A stretch of DNA of 32,142 bases, from assembly GCA_007118145.1 (NCBI GenBank), contig SKSD01000079.1:1-32142 (forward strand), written 5' to 3'. Positions within the stretch are counted from its first letter, which is position 1. The number at the start of each line of letters is the position of its first letter. Both the position numbers and the translations under genes were made by a program. This DNA is from Halobacteriales archaeon (GTDB taxonomy: Archaea; Halobacteriota; Halobacteria; Halobacteriales; SKSH01). A model generated the notes under the pieces. The model made no database searches and was not told the origin of the DNA. It was given only the letters and a program-made list of their open reading frames with translations. Of the stretch, positions 24,215-32,142 are shown one piece after another.

Positions 24215-25162
24215 TCACGGATCCACACGATCGATCCACGCTGTCGGATCGTTGAGCTCAGATGATGATGGGAGGTGTTCCGGTCGCTCCCAGACGGCGA
24301 GGGTCGCTTCGATACCCCGCTCGTGGGCTACCTCGAGGAAGAACGCTCGACCCCACTCGTACTGTTTGCGCTTTGCGGTGATACCGAGGAACCAGTCGAT
24401 CAGCTGTGTGAGTGGTCCGAGGCCTGCCCGGCGTGCCTCGAGGCGGTCTCGTAGGTGACTGACATCCTCATCGATCGCCTCGTCCATCAACAGCTCTGCG
24501 AACCCCTCGACGACGGTCATGGCGAGGGTAAGTTCACGCAGCGCATCGCGGTCGAGGTGACCGTGGAAGATCTCTCCGATGGCTCGTTCGATACGGGTCT
24601 CGAGGTAATCGGTCAACCACGGTGCGAGGTGGAACTCAGCTGCATGACTCACCTCGTGATGGATGACCCATCGACGAAACGGCGCCACCGGCACACCGAG
24701 TTCGTCGGCCATCGTCAGGATGTTCGGGTGCACCACGTAGAGTGCCCTATCCTCAGGGGTACCAAAGAGCGCTGGTTCGTACTGACCGACCACCCGTCGT
24801 CCCAACACTGCCAGCGTGAACGACGCTGTCGTGGTGTTGATCGAACGAGCGACATCAGGGCTCGTCGTCTCCGGCATCGTCGGGTCGACGATGCGTTCGA
24901 ACGAGATAGCCGTACGGTCTATCCAGTGATGGCGATCGAGTATCTCGATCCGTGGCGGTAGGTAGATCTCGCTTTCGACGACCCGCTCGACGGCATCTTT
25001 TGCCTCGACAACGGCATCGTGATACGCATGTCGCTCGGTGTCATCGAGATCGAGTGTGCCACGTGGCGTGCTCGCCATCGCAGCCTGGGCAGCGGCTTGC
25101 CAGTCGACGAGGTGCTCCCCCTCTGCCTGGCGAATCGCGTCGATACTTTCGAGTAATCCCAC
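24215..25162 (-). CDS. Zincin-type metalloprotease homologue (F420 biosynthesis-associated family)
   Basis: This is a 315-residue protein with HEVSH (an HExxH zinc site) in the segment RRWVIHHEVSHAAEFHLAPWL. Conserved flanks are VVGQYEPALFG, YVVHPNILTMADELGVP, VVEGFAELLMDEA, GLGPLTQLIDWFLGITAKRKQYEWGRAFFLEV and LAVWERPEHLPSS. This matches the Zincin_2 family, annotated in actinobacteria as 'F420 biosynthesis associated' and in haloarchaea as a zinc-dependent metalloprotease. No substrate is known. The readable frame extends to 25363, but that part overlaps the small gene upstream and is low-complexity. GTG at 25162 starts where homology-like sequence begins, and GGGTTTTCAC lies 28 bp upstream. 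Confidence 0.85.
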   Translation of the reverse strand: MGLLESIDAIRQAEGEHLVDWQAAAQAAMASTPRGTLDLDDTERHAYHDAVVEAKDAVERVVESEIYLPPRIEILDRHHWIDRTAISFERIVDPTMPETTSPDVARSINTTTASFTLAVLGRRVVGQYEPALFGTPEDRALYVVHPNILTMADELGVPVAPFRRWVIHHEVSHAAEFHLAPWLTDYLETRIERAIGEIFHGHLDRDALRELTLAMTVVEGFAELLMDEAIDEDVSHLRDRLEARRAGLGPLTQLIDWFLGITAKRKQYEWGRAFFLEVAHERGIEATLAVWERPEHLPSSSELNDPTAWIDRVDP

Positions 25163-25202
25163 CTGCCTGAGTTGGGGAGGTAGGCGTGAAAACCCTTCGA
25201 CC

Positions 25203-25403
25203 TCAGGTTTCGTTGACCTTCTGGGAGATGGCGATCGCGACACCGATCGCCGCGATGGCGAGGAAGAGCCAGAGTATGAGTCTGCCGACCCCACCTGCGT
25301 TATCGTTGTCACCATGGGCGGTTGACTCCTCAATCGTCGTCGGTCCGATGGAGAAATCGCCATGAAAGTGCGGTTCGAACAGGGTGAATGACTTCTCTGC
25401 CAT
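25203..25403 (-). CDS. Small single-TM protein, 66 aa
   Basis: The protein has a polar N-terminal half (MAEKSFTLFEPHFHGDFSIG) and one transmembrane helix (about residues 41-61), ending SQKVNET. This is a C-terminally anchored arrangement. The ATG at 25403 has an AAACTAAGG element 29 bp upstream (plus strand CCTTAGTTT at 25427-25435), which supports expression. I do not recognise the family. It precedes the metalloprotease homologue by 40 nt on the same strand. Confidence 0.68.
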   Translation of the reverse strand: MAEKSFTLFEPHFHGDFSIGPTTIEESTAHGDNDNAGGVGRLILWLFLAIAAIGVAIAISQKVNET

Positions 25404-25498
25404 GGGTCTGGTTACGTCGACGAGTGCCTTAGTTTCCCTCACCGTTACCAATCGATGACAACCTCGAGGTGGGCACACCATCGCATCGAGACACAACC

Positions 25499-25506
25499 AT
25501 TATACG
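25499..25506 (+). promoter_or_regulatory. TATA-like box for rpl37e-purF
   Basis: ATTATACG is centred about 32 bp before the ATG at 25535, giving a leader of only a few nucleotides. Confidence 0.45.
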
Positions 25507-25534
25507 CAGTCATACCCTCGTGTTTCACACGCTA

Positions 25535-25708
25535 ATGACGGCGAAAGGTACCCCAAGCCAGGGTAAGAAAAACAAGCAGATCCACGTCAAATGCCGCCGA
25601 TGCGGCAAGAAATCCTATCATATCAAGGACAAGTTCTGCGCGTCGTGTGGCTTCGGTAAGACAGCCAAGCGGCGTGAGTATGCCTGGCAATCGAAGGCCG
25701 ACGAATAG
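25535..25708 (+). CDS. rpl37e: 50S ribosomal protein L37e
   Basis: This 57-residue protein is typical L37e: [14 protein letters not shown], then a C4 zinc finger (CRRCG ... CASCG), then [13 protein letters not shown]. It binds rRNA in the large subunit. Met at 25535 is chosen because family members begin M(T/S)xGTPSxGK; an upstream frame from 25469 overlaps the promoter. purF begins 1 nt after the stop codon, so ribosome and purine synthesis genes share a transcript. Confidence 0.97.
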   Translation: MTAKGTPSQGKKNKQIHVKCRRCGKKSYHIKDKFCASCGFGKTAKRREYAWQSKADE

Positions 25709-25709
25709 C

Positions 25710-27122
25710 ATGCAAGAGAAGTGCGGTGTTGTCGGCATCGCACATGCCGATACACCGGTTGCGCGATCGTTATACGACGCCCTCTATGCCCTACAGCACC
25801 GCGGCCAGGAGGCTGCTGGGATTGTCACACATGATGGCTTTCAGCAACACCAGCATGTCGAGGTCGGCCTCGTCGGCGATGCATTCGATGAACGTGACCT
25901 CGAGTCGCTCCAGGGGCGTGCCGGTATCGGCCACGTTCGGTACCCGACGCAGGGATCGCTCGAGCGATCGTGTGCACAGCCGTTCTCCATCTCATTCAAG
26001 GGTGGCGCCCTCGGTCTCAGTCACAACGGTAATCTGGTGAACACGGCTGAGTGTCGGGACGCGCTGGCCGATGCCGGTCACACCTTCACCTCGACGGGTG
26101 ACTCAGAGGTGATCGCACACGAACTCGCCCACCAACTCCTCGAACACGATGTGGTCGAGGCGGTACGTCAGCTGATGGATCGGGTGCATGGGTCGTATTC
26201 ACTGACGATTATGTACGACGATGAGGTCATGGGCGTCCGAGATCCCCTCGGAAATCGACCGCTATGTATCGGGAAGGTCGACGATGGATACATCCTGGCG
26301 AGTGAGAGCAGTGCGATCGACACACTTGGTGGTGAACTCGTACGTGATGTCCGTCCGGGCGAGCTCGTCCGACTGGCCAGGGATGGGTCGGGCTATACGA
26401 GTGATCAGATCGTCGAGGTCGACCACCCTGCGCACTGTTTCTTCGAGTACGTGTACTTTGCCAGACCCGACAGCACGATGGAGGGGCACCTTGTCTATGA
26501 GATACGACGTGAACTCGGCCGACAACTCTGGCAGGAATCGGGCATCGAGACCGATGTCGTCATCCCAGTACCCGATAGTGGCCGTGCATTCGCCAGCGGC
26601 TATGCGGAAGCCTCCACCGGTGTGGAGTTCGCCGAGGGGTTGATGAAGAACCGATATGTGGGGCGTACCTTCATCATGCCAACGCAGGACGAGCGCGAGC
26701 GCGCCGTCCGGGCGAAGTTGAACCCGATTCGGAGTACCATCGAGGGTAAGACCGTCACGCTCATCGACGACAGTATCGTCAGAGGGACGACCTCGAAACA
26801 GCTCGTGAAACTTCTCCGGGCGGCAGGTGCGAGGGAGGTACATCTTCGTATCGGCTCGCCACCGATCCGAGCACCGTGTTACATGGGTATCGACATGGCG
26901 ACTCGGGAGGAACTCATCGCACACGACCGCTCGCTCGGCGAGATAGAGACTGCGATCGATGCGGACTCACTCGCGTACCTCTCACGTGAGGCAATCGCCG
27001 AGACACTCGAGGTCACGTTCGATGACCTCTGCATGGCCTGTGTGACCGGCAAATATCCCTATGATATCGAGGGTGAGGAGACCGATCGACATATCTCAAG
27101 CCGAGTAGCTCGGACTCCGTAA
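25710..27122 (+). CDS. purF: Amidophosphoribosyltransferase (glutamine PRPP amidotransferase)
   Basis: This 470-residue enzyme makes phosphoribosylamine from PRPP and glutamine, the first step of purine synthesis. The N-terminal Ntn glutaminase has Cys5 (MQEKCGVVGI), the nucleophile exposed by propeptide removal, then RGQEAAGI and THNG-like LSHNGNLVN. The C-terminal phosphoribosyltransferase has VTLIDDSIVRGTTSKQL, the PRPP loop. The four cysteines that hold the Fe-S cluster in the Bacillus-type enzyme appear present: HPAHCFFEY, IRAPCYMGID and LCMAC. Thus it should be a processed, Fe-S-containing type. The ATG at 25710 follows L37e by 1 nt; an earlier frame start inside L37e is spurious. Confidence 0.97.
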   Translation: MQEKCGVVGIAHADTPVARSLYDALYALQHRGQEAAGIVTHDGFQQHQHVEVGLVGDAFDERDLESLQGRAGIGHVRYPTQGSLERSCAQPFSISFKGGALGLSHNGNLVNTAECRDALADAGHTFTSTGDSEVIAHELAHQLLEHDVVEAVRQLMDRVHGSYSLTIMYDDEVMGVRDPLGNRPLCIGKVDDGYILASESSAIDTLGGELVRDVRPGELVRLARDGSGYTSDQIVEVDHPAHCFFEYVYFARPDSTMEGHLVYEIRRELGRQLWQESGIETDVVIPVPDSGRAFASGYAEASTGVEFAEGLMKNRYVGRTFIMPTQDERERAVRAKLNPIRSTIEGKTVTLIDDSIVRGTTSKQLVKLLRAAGAREVHLRIGSPPIRAPCYMGIDMATREELIAHDRSLGEIETAIDADSLAYLSREAIAETLEVTFDDLCMACVTGKYPYDIEGEETDRHISSRVARTP

Positions 27123-27150
27123 CCAGCGTTTGCGGATATCTTTGTAGGGG

Positions 27151-27711
27151 TTAGTAGAGGATATAGAGCTGCAGGTAGACGACCAGTCCGAGGGCAAACG
27201 AGATCGCCCATAACAACAATGCGGGGCGGGCAACCCGGGCATGATTCGTCGCTGGGATTGCCGAAATCGGGTGCGTCGCAGCCAACAGTACCACGTAGTA
27301 CAGGAGTGGGATACAGATGATCGCGAGCACCATATGGATGACCAAGATGGGAAGGTACACGTAGTAGTAGATCACGTCAGGTCCGGGAAACGGATGTGTT
27401 CCGGTGACGGCCACATTGTATAGATAGAGGGCGAGGAATAAGGCGAACATCACCAGTGCAATGAGCATGAACCGTCGATGGCATTGGATATGCTTTTCTC
27501 GAATCGATCGATACCCCAAGCCCATCGTCACGAGTGCGATGACAGCGATACCCGCATTTGCATGGGGGATGCCGTCGAATACCCAATCCGGAGCGACCGG
27601 AAGCATCTCTGCTGGTAAGATGTCGAGGGTGGCACCAAAAACGAGCGCTAGTGAGATGACCGTCAACACGAGCGACGTGATGAGCACGTGCTCGCGAATC
27701 CATGCTCGCAT
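27151..27711 (-). CDS. DUF420-type multi-pass membrane protein
   Basis: From the ATG at 27711 this is a 186-residue protein with about five hydrophobic helices: LITSLVLTVISLALVFGA, GIAVIALVTMGLGY, FMLIALVMFALFLALYLY, LPILVIHMVLAIICIPLLYYVVLL and ALLLWAISFALGLVVYLQLY. Histidines sit near the helix ends (HANAG, HIQCHRRF, VIHM). This is the DUF420 (YozB-like) pattern, often found with cytochrome oxidase assembly genes, though none are present here. Several upstream in-frame Met codons exist (27729, 27780, 27798). The TATA-like element centred at 27737 is 26 bp before 27711, which decides the start. Confidence 0.85.
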   Translation of the reverse strand: MRAWIREHVLITSLVLTVISLALVFGATLDILPAEMLPVAPDWVFDGIPHANAGIAVIALVTMGLGYRSIREKHIQCHRRFMLIALVMFALFLALYLYNVAVTGTHPFPGPDVIYYYVYLPILVIHMVLAIICIPLLYYVVLLAATHPISAIPATNHARVARPALLLWAISFALGLVVYLQLYILY

Positions 27712-27732
27712 ATGCGCTCTCATCGCCATATG

Positions 27733-27741
27733 ATAATAAAC
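27733..27741 (-). promoter_or_regulatory. TATA-like box for the DUF420 gene
   Basis: Minus-strand GTTTATTAT is centred 26 bp before the ATG at 27711. It overlaps the longer readings of the ORF, arguing against them. Confidence 0.5.
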
Positions 27742-27810
27742 AGCTATCACTGCCTCCCATGGAAGTCGCGACTCAACCATCGGTGAGAGTTCTCCCATAC
27801 CGAACCCAGA

Positions 27811-29847
27811 TCAGGATATCAGTAGATTGCCTTTCGCAGTCACCACACAGGTTGCCCCCGGTGGGATGACGGTCATTGAACTACTCTCCTCGATGATGGC
27901 TGGACCCTCGACTGATGCACCGGTCGAGAGTGCATATCGGTTGAAGATATCAGTCGGTATGAAGCCGGTCTCAGGGAAGTAGACCTCACGGATGGAGGGT
28001 TCAGCCACATCCTCCTCGGATTGGCGACCCTCTGAAAACTCCGGAGAGGGTACGATCCCTGATGCCCGGACGGTGATGAGTTCCGTCTCTTCATCGGGCC
28101 GTGCATGACCGTACGTCTGTCTATGGAGGTCGTGAAACCGGTGCTCGATGGTGTCCATATCGTTCGAATCGATCGTCGCGTGACGGCCGCCTGGGACAGA
28201 CACCGTCAACTCATAGGACTGACCCTTGTAACGCATATCGAGGGCACGATCGATGATGACGGAATCAGGTGCTATGTGCTGTTCCTTAAATCGCATCAAC
28301 ACGAGGTCGACGAGCTCGTCGAACTGACCATTGAGTGTCGCATAGTCGAGGGTCGATTTTCGATACGAATGTGACTCATCGACACGGATATCGGACACCA
28401 GTAACCCACGTGCGGAGAACACCCCTGGACGGATCGGGATCAGCACACCCTCCATATCCATCGTGGTCGCCAGCTGCACCGCGTGTAACGGACCAGCACC
28501 GCCGAACGCAACGAGCACGTACGCTGAGGGGTCCTCACCACGTTCGACCGTCACCCGGCGTATCTGTCGTGTCAGACGTGCATTCCAGACGTTCACCACG
28601 CTCTGTGCAGCTGCCTCTACCGATTGATTCATCGGGTTCGCAATCTGTTCCTCAAAGCGCTCTCGTGTCGGGTCGACAACAAGTTCGATATCACCACCAA
28701 GGAAGTTATCTGGGTTGATTCGCCCGAGGAGAAGCATCGCATCGGTGAGGGTTGGACGTGTACCACCGCGATCGTAGCAGATCGGACCAGGATCCGCACC
28801 AGCACTTTCAGGGCCGATGCGAAGTGCCCCGCCGTCATCAACCCAGGTGATACTCCCTGCTCCAGCACCGACCATATTCAGATCAATCATCGGTGTCATG
28901 AGTGGAAGATTATTGATCTCACCCTCAATTGTCCGCAGTACCTCACCACCTGAGATAATGTTCACATCGGTGCTGGTACCACCCATATCCATCCCGATGG
29001 CGTTAGCGAAACCCTCGGTCTGACTGGTGTGCTTGGTGGCTACCGCCCCTGCAGCTGGCCCGGACAGGACTGTCCGTATGGCATCACGAATCGCCTGATC
29101 AGCGCGCAACACCCCACCACCAACGTGCATGATATTGAGCGGGACATCGATGCCGAGGTCCTCAAGTTCACGTTCCAAGTCCTTGATGTAATCGCGGATG
29201 CGGACCTTGACCGCCTCGTTCAACACCGTCGTGATAGTCCGTTCATATTCACGAATTTCGGGATACACCTCTGAAGAGAGCGTGTAGGTCACCCCCTCGA
29301 ACTCATCAGCGATAATGCCACCAACCACACGCTCGTGGGCGTCATTGAGATAGGAGTATAACATCGAGACGACGATCGATTCCACACCTGCGTCGACGAG
29401 GTCGCCAATCGCGGCGCGTGCTCGCTCCTCATCGATCGGTTGTACCTCCGTGCCTGCGTAGTCGAGCCGACCAGGAACCTCCTTACGTAGATGCCGAGGC
29501 ACGACGTCGGGGGGTTTGTCGGTGAACAGGTTGAACAACTCGGGTCTCGTCTGATCACCGATCTCGATGATATCTCGAAATCCTTCATTCGTGATCAGCC
29601 CAACCGGGGGGAGCTCGTTAGCGAGGACTGCGTTGGTCCCCACCGTCGTCCCGTGGCTGAAAAACGATACGGCATCACCATCGATCGATCCCTCATCGAG
29701 GAGTATCTCGACCGCGTTGATCACACCTTGTTCCAATCCATCCGGGGTTGACGGGGTTTTCGTTGAATAACTCACCCTCGAGTGCGAATCATACACGACG
29801 ATATCCGTAAACGTCCCCCCGATATCGACACCAATCCGGGCTGCCAT
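27811..29847 (-). CDS. hyuA: Hydantoinase/oxoprolinase subunit A (HyuA family)
   Basis: This 678-residue protein has the ATPase-type N-terminus RIGVDIGGTFTDIVVYD and FFSHGTTVGTNAVL. The central Hydant_A domain includes SSEVYPEIREYERTITTVLNEAV, LSGPAAGAVATKH, NAIGMDMGGTSTDVNII and GAGAGSITWVD. It ends VEGPAIIEESSSMTVIPPG. With HyuB it forms an ATP-dependent amidohydrolase or carboxylase; substrates in the family include N-methylhydantoin, 5-oxoproline and acetophenone, and none can be chosen here. The ATG at 29847 shares its A with the hyuB stop (TGATG), so translation is coupled; a GTG immediately before is the alternative start. Confidence 0.95.
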   Translation of the reverse strand: MAARIGVDIGGTFTDIVVYDSHSRVSYSTKTPSTPDGLEQGVINAVEILLDEGSIDGDAVSFFSHGTTVGTNAVLANELPPVGLITNEGFRDIIEIGDQTRPELFNLFTDKPPDVVPRHLRKEVPGRLDYAGTEVQPIDEERARAAIGDLVDAGVESIVVSMLYSYLNDAHERVVGGIIADEFEGVTYTLSSEVYPEIREYERTITTVLNEAVKVRIRDYIKDLERELEDLGIDVPLNIMHVGGGVLRADQAIRDAIRTVLSGPAAGAVATKHTSQTEGFANAIGMDMGGTSTDVNIISGGEVLRTIEGEINNLPLMTPMIDLNMVGAGAGSITWVDDGGALRIGPESAGADPGPICYDRGGTRPTLTDAMLLLGRINPDNFLGGDIELVVDPTRERFEEQIANPMNQSVEAAAQSVVNVWNARLTRQIRRVTVERGEDPSAYVLVAFGGAGPLHAVQLATTMDMEGVLIPIRPGVFSARGLLVSDIRVDESHSYRKSTLDYATLNGQFDELVDLVLMRFKEQHIAPDSVIIDRALDMRYKGQSYELTVSVPGGRHATIDSNDMDTIEHRFHDLHRQTYGHARPDEETELITVRASGIVPSPEFSEGRQSEEDVAEPSIREVYFPETGFIPTDIFNRYALSTGASVEGPAIIEESSSMTVIPPGATCVVTAKGNLLIS

Positions 29848-31634
29848 CACCGCTCACCGCCATCTGCCAACCGTGGCTTCTCATCAGAACGCGGATCCTC
29901 AGGGAGAATCGTCGCGATCTCCTGCCGTCTTCGTGCTGTTGCCTGGTGGTCGATCGACAGTGTATCTGCATCGAGTACGACACCATATACATCACGGGCC
30001 TTTTCCAGTGAGACCTTCTCGTTTAGCACATCCTGCCTGACCAGTGTTGGGTCGCGATCGAGTGGATCACCATAGCCACCTCCGCCAGGTGTCATGATAC
30101 TCGCCACCTGGCCTTGTTCGAGCTGCGTGGTCGATTTCGAGTTGACTGTGTACTCATCAGCGGTGTCCGGGTCGATACGGTATCTGGCAAGTGCACCACT
30201 GTGCCCACCGAACAAGCCCCACGGTGCAAATCTGGCTCGGTCAGAAAGGATGGTGAAGCAAGCCTCATCGTCATAAAACTCCATGTCGCGTCTGATACCG
30301 AGTCCTCCTCGGTACCGTCCAGCCCCCTCCGAATCCTCCCGGAGTTCGTACCGTCGAATGTACATCGGCACCTCGCGTTCGATCTCCTCAACCGGGCTGT
30401 TGGCCGTGTTTTGCAGGTGGGGTTGTACGGCGTCCATGCCATCTTTCGTCGGCCGGCCACCGTAGCCCCCTGCGAACGTCTCGAAGTACACGTACTCCTC
30501 ACCGTCTCGTGGGTCGATCCCACCATACGCCACGTTGATGCTGGTCCCTTTGGTTGCGGCGATGACCTGGTCTGGGATGGCCTCAGCGAGACTTTTGAGC
30601 ACGAGATCTGCGACCCGCTGGACGATCTCCCCGGTCCCGGCGATCGGTGCGTTATGTCCTGGGTTCACCATCGAACCTGCTGGCGTGATGAGTTCGAACG
30701 GTCGATAGAAGCCATCGTTGAGCGGGATATCGTCCTCAAAGAGGCTCCGGATGGCGATGATCACCGCACCGAAGACAGAGGATGGATCCGCGTTCGTCGG
30801 TCCTCGGTTCTGGTCGGCGGTCCCGGTGAAATCGAAGACTACCTCATCGGCATCGATCTGCACCGTTAGCGCTATTCGCAGGGGCTCGTTCTTGATACCA
30901 TCACCATCCAGGTAGTCCATTGCCTGATAGGTCCCATCGGGGATCTGTCGAAGTTCGGAACGGACCCGTGTCTCGGTGTAACTGCATAACTCATCAATGT
31001 AGTCTGACAACGTGTCGCTGTCATACCGCTCATACAGGTCGTTGAACCGCCTCGAGCCGATCTGATTCGCACCGAGTTGAGCCTGATAGTCACCGACGCG
31101 CATCCTGGCCCCTCGCACGTTCCTCGTCAGCAGACGGAGCATCTCTTCATCGAGCTCCCAGTCGCGAACCAGTCGGACACCTGGGAGGATGAGACCCTCG
31201 CCGTAGAGGCTGGTGCTATCGATCGGGATGCCACCGGGTGTCTCGCCACCGATATCGACGTGATGAGCATTGTTACCCACGAAACCTATGAGTTCGTCCT
31301 CATCGCTGAACATCGGTGAGATCAGTATGAGGTCAGGGAGATGCACAGCACCACCCTTAGATGGGTCGTTGATCAGATACCCATCTCCAGGTGACATATC
31401 GTCGATGCGTTCCTCGACCAGACCCGGGACTGCGTGTTTCAGCGCTGCCATCTGAATCGGTGCAGCCGTATGCTGGGCGATGTGATTGGCATCTGCATCG
31501 AACAGGGCACAGGAGTAGTTCTGTCGTATCTTGATGTTTGTCGAGAACGCTGTTCGTTCGAGCGTCACCCCCATCTCCTCGACGATGCCCTGGAGTTGAT
31601 GACGGAAAATCTCAAGCTCATCACCCGAGACCAT
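29847..31634 (-). CDS. hyuB: Hydantoinase/oxoprolinase subunit B (HyuB family)
   Basis: This 595-residue protein opens with VSGDELEIFRHQLQGIVEEMGVTLERTAFSTNIK. It continues with FDADANHIAQHTAAPIQ, GDGYLINDPSKGGAVHLPDL and VGNNAHHVDIGGETPGG, a metal-site-like region. DFTGTADQNRGPTNA and the C-terminal GGGGYGDPLDRDP follow. It is the partner of HyuA. The ATG at 31634 is preferred over a GTG at 31649 because it matches the usual start just before the DELEIF motif. It lies about 30 bp downstream of a TTAGAATTAA promoter element. As the first gene, it should carry the operon's regulation. No transporter or regulator is adjacent within the window. Confidence 0.95.
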   Translation of the reverse strand: MVSGDELEIFRHQLQGIVEEMGVTLERTAFSTNIKIRQNYSCALFDADANHIAQHTAAPIQMAALKHAVPGLVEERIDDMSPGDGYLINDPSKGGAVHLPDLILISPMFSDEDELIGFVGNNAHHVDIGGETPGGIPIDSTSLYGEGLILPGVRLVRDWELDEEMLRLLTRNVRGARMRVGDYQAQLGANQIGSRRFNDLYERYDSDTLSDYIDELCSYTETRVRSELRQIPDGTYQAMDYLDGDGIKNEPLRIALTVQIDADEVVFDFTGTADQNRGPTNADPSSVFGAVIIAIRSLFEDDIPLNDGFYRPFELITPAGSMVNPGHNAPIAGTGEIVQRVADLVLKSLAEAIPDQVIAATKGTSINVAYGGIDPRDGEEYVYFETFAGGYGGRPTKDGMDAVQPHLQNTANSPVEEIEREVPMYIRRYELREDSEGAGRYRGGLGIRRDMEFYDDEACFTILSDRARFAPWGLFGGHSGALARYRIDPDTADEYTVNSKSTTQLEQGQVASIMTPGGGGYGDPLDRDPTLVRQDVLNEKVSLEKARDVYGVVLDADTLSIDHQATARRRQEIATILPEDPRSDEKPRLADGGER

Positions 31635-31659
31635 GCCTATCTCCACCACCCCCCTCGTG

Positions 31660-31721
31660 TTAATTCTAAGTATTGTGAATCAGGAGTTTGATACCGTATA
31701 CATCATGATAAACCATGATAA
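31660..31721 (-). promoter_or_regulatory. hyu operon promoter with tandem 8-bp direct repeat
   Basis: Minus-strand CTTAGAATTAA (31660-31670) is about 30 bp before the hyuB ATG. About 40 bp further upstream, TTATCATG occurs twice with a 2-nt gap (plus-strand CATGATAA at 31704-31711 and 31714-31721), a 10-bp period that puts both copies on one face of the helix. This is a good activator or regulator site candidate. Confidence 0.5.
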
Positions 31722-32142
31722 TCATTTCTGAGAACTGTGATATTTCTTTCCAGGTGCAAACAAGCCCCTGCCGGCGGTAAGGGTGTTCAATTTGTCGAGG
31801 TGGCTCGTCAGGGGTTGTCAATTTGCCCGCTAATCGCTCGATGTTCTCGTCGAACAGTATACGAAAATTGAATTGGAGCTATCTAGCAATCGACCGACAA
31901 AGTGGTCTTGATCGCTTTGCAGGTGATGTTGCTCAGCGGGGCATAGTGCTGACTCTCACCGATTCGGTCTATGTCGTTGATTTCGATCGCCTGGTGTTTG
32001 GCCAGCAAACGTCGTGTACGACCGTGACCCCGTTGCCAAGTGCACCGATACCTTTCTCAAGTTCGCTACGACGACCAGATGGATGCCCGAGCATGGCACC
32101 GTCACTCACGGGAGCTGGTCCTCAAAGCGGCCGTCAAAAAAC
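31722..32142. other. No recognisable gene; AT-richer window end, possibly decayed sequence
   Basis: No ORF of convincing quality begins here on either strand. On the plus strand, stop-free stretches exist in different frames, for example VQFVEVARQGLS from about 31786 and YLAIDRQSGLDRFAGDVAQR from about 31880 to the end. They have no clear start, and the frame appears to shift between them. This could be a decayed coding sequence such as a transposase, or chance. I could not recognise a family, and no terminal inverted repeats were found within the window. Confidence 0.35.

Noticed and set aside
25163-25363. N-terminal extension of the metalloprotease homologue
   Set aside because: It overlaps the small single-TM gene, is Ser/Arg-rich low-complexity, and the GTG at 25162 is better placed relative to a promoter.
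30114-30869. 251-aa ORF antisense to hyuB
   Set aside because: Shadow of hyuB; no promoter and no protein-family features.
1-32142. CRISPR array, rRNA, intact insertion sequence or defence island
   Set aside because: No regularly spaced repeats, rRNA-like sequence, intact transposase or known defence genes were seen; the window is mainly housekeeping.

Overview
The window looks like a piece of a haloarchaeal (class Halobacteria) chromosome. Many proteins are strongly acidic. Most gene starts lie about 26-29 bp downstream of an archaeal TATA-like box with little or no room for a Shine-Dalgarno site, which is the leaderless pattern. The gene set is archaeal: aEF-1beta, L37e, Pth2, GGGP synthase, the pantoate kinase / phosphopantothenate synthetase route to CoA, Thi4 with ThiR, and SMC with ScpA. 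By eye the base composition is moderately GC-rich, lower than in many haloarchaea. Almost all of the window is housekeeping sequence. The strand assignments, starts and product names come from reading the translations; no database search was possible.

Layout. 1-1422: the 3' part of an APC-type transporter carrying two UspA domains. 1531-1979: a small double zinc-ribbon protein and EF-1beta, probably one transcript. 2052-3902 (minus): a small membrane protein, a PLP trans-sulfuration enzyme and peptidyl-tRNA hydrolase Pth2. 3999-6095: dCTP deaminase interrupted by a 481-residue intein, the most unusual object here. 6290-7863: the thiamine regulator ThiR, overlapping a SAM methyltransferase. 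7879-8640 (minus): a Cys/His-rich protein of unknown function. 8719-10254: an orphan SagB-type double nitroreductase. 10280-19199 (minus): Thi4, phosphopantothenate synthetase, pantoate kinase, AspRS, GGGP synthase, topoisomerase I and GatB. 19315-24208: a coiled-coil protein, SMC, ScpA and a small membrane protein, probably one operon. 24215-25403 (minus): a zincin-type metalloprotease homologue and a single-TM protein. 25535-27122: L37e and PurF, 1 nt apart. 27151-27711 (minus): a DUF420-type membrane protein. 27811-31634 (minus): a HyuA/HyuB (hydantoinase/oxoprolinase) pair. 31650-32142: no recognisable gene.

How the parts connect. ThiR (6290) probably controls thi4 (10280-11209), whose core promoter carries a 7-bp direct repeat right at the expected transcription start. 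AspRS carries residues associated with non-discriminating enzymes, and GatB is encoded nearby, which fits tRNA-dependent amide aminoacyl-tRNA synthesis. Pantoate kinase and phosphopantothenate synthetase are consecutive steps encoded side by side. SMC and ScpA form the condensin core.

Best leads. (1) The dCTP deaminase intein. It sits in the active-site segment, has a HINT domain, a two-motif LAGLIDADG endonuclease whose first catalytic acid is replaced by Ala, an extra XRE-like HTH, and Ser rather than His before the terminal Asn. (2) Operator-like repeats at the thi4, hyu and smc promoters. (3) A pair of perfect hairpins between gatB and topA that could be a promoter/terminator or the relic end of an IS200/IS605-type element. 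No CRISPR array, tRNA, rRNA or intact insertion sequence was seen.
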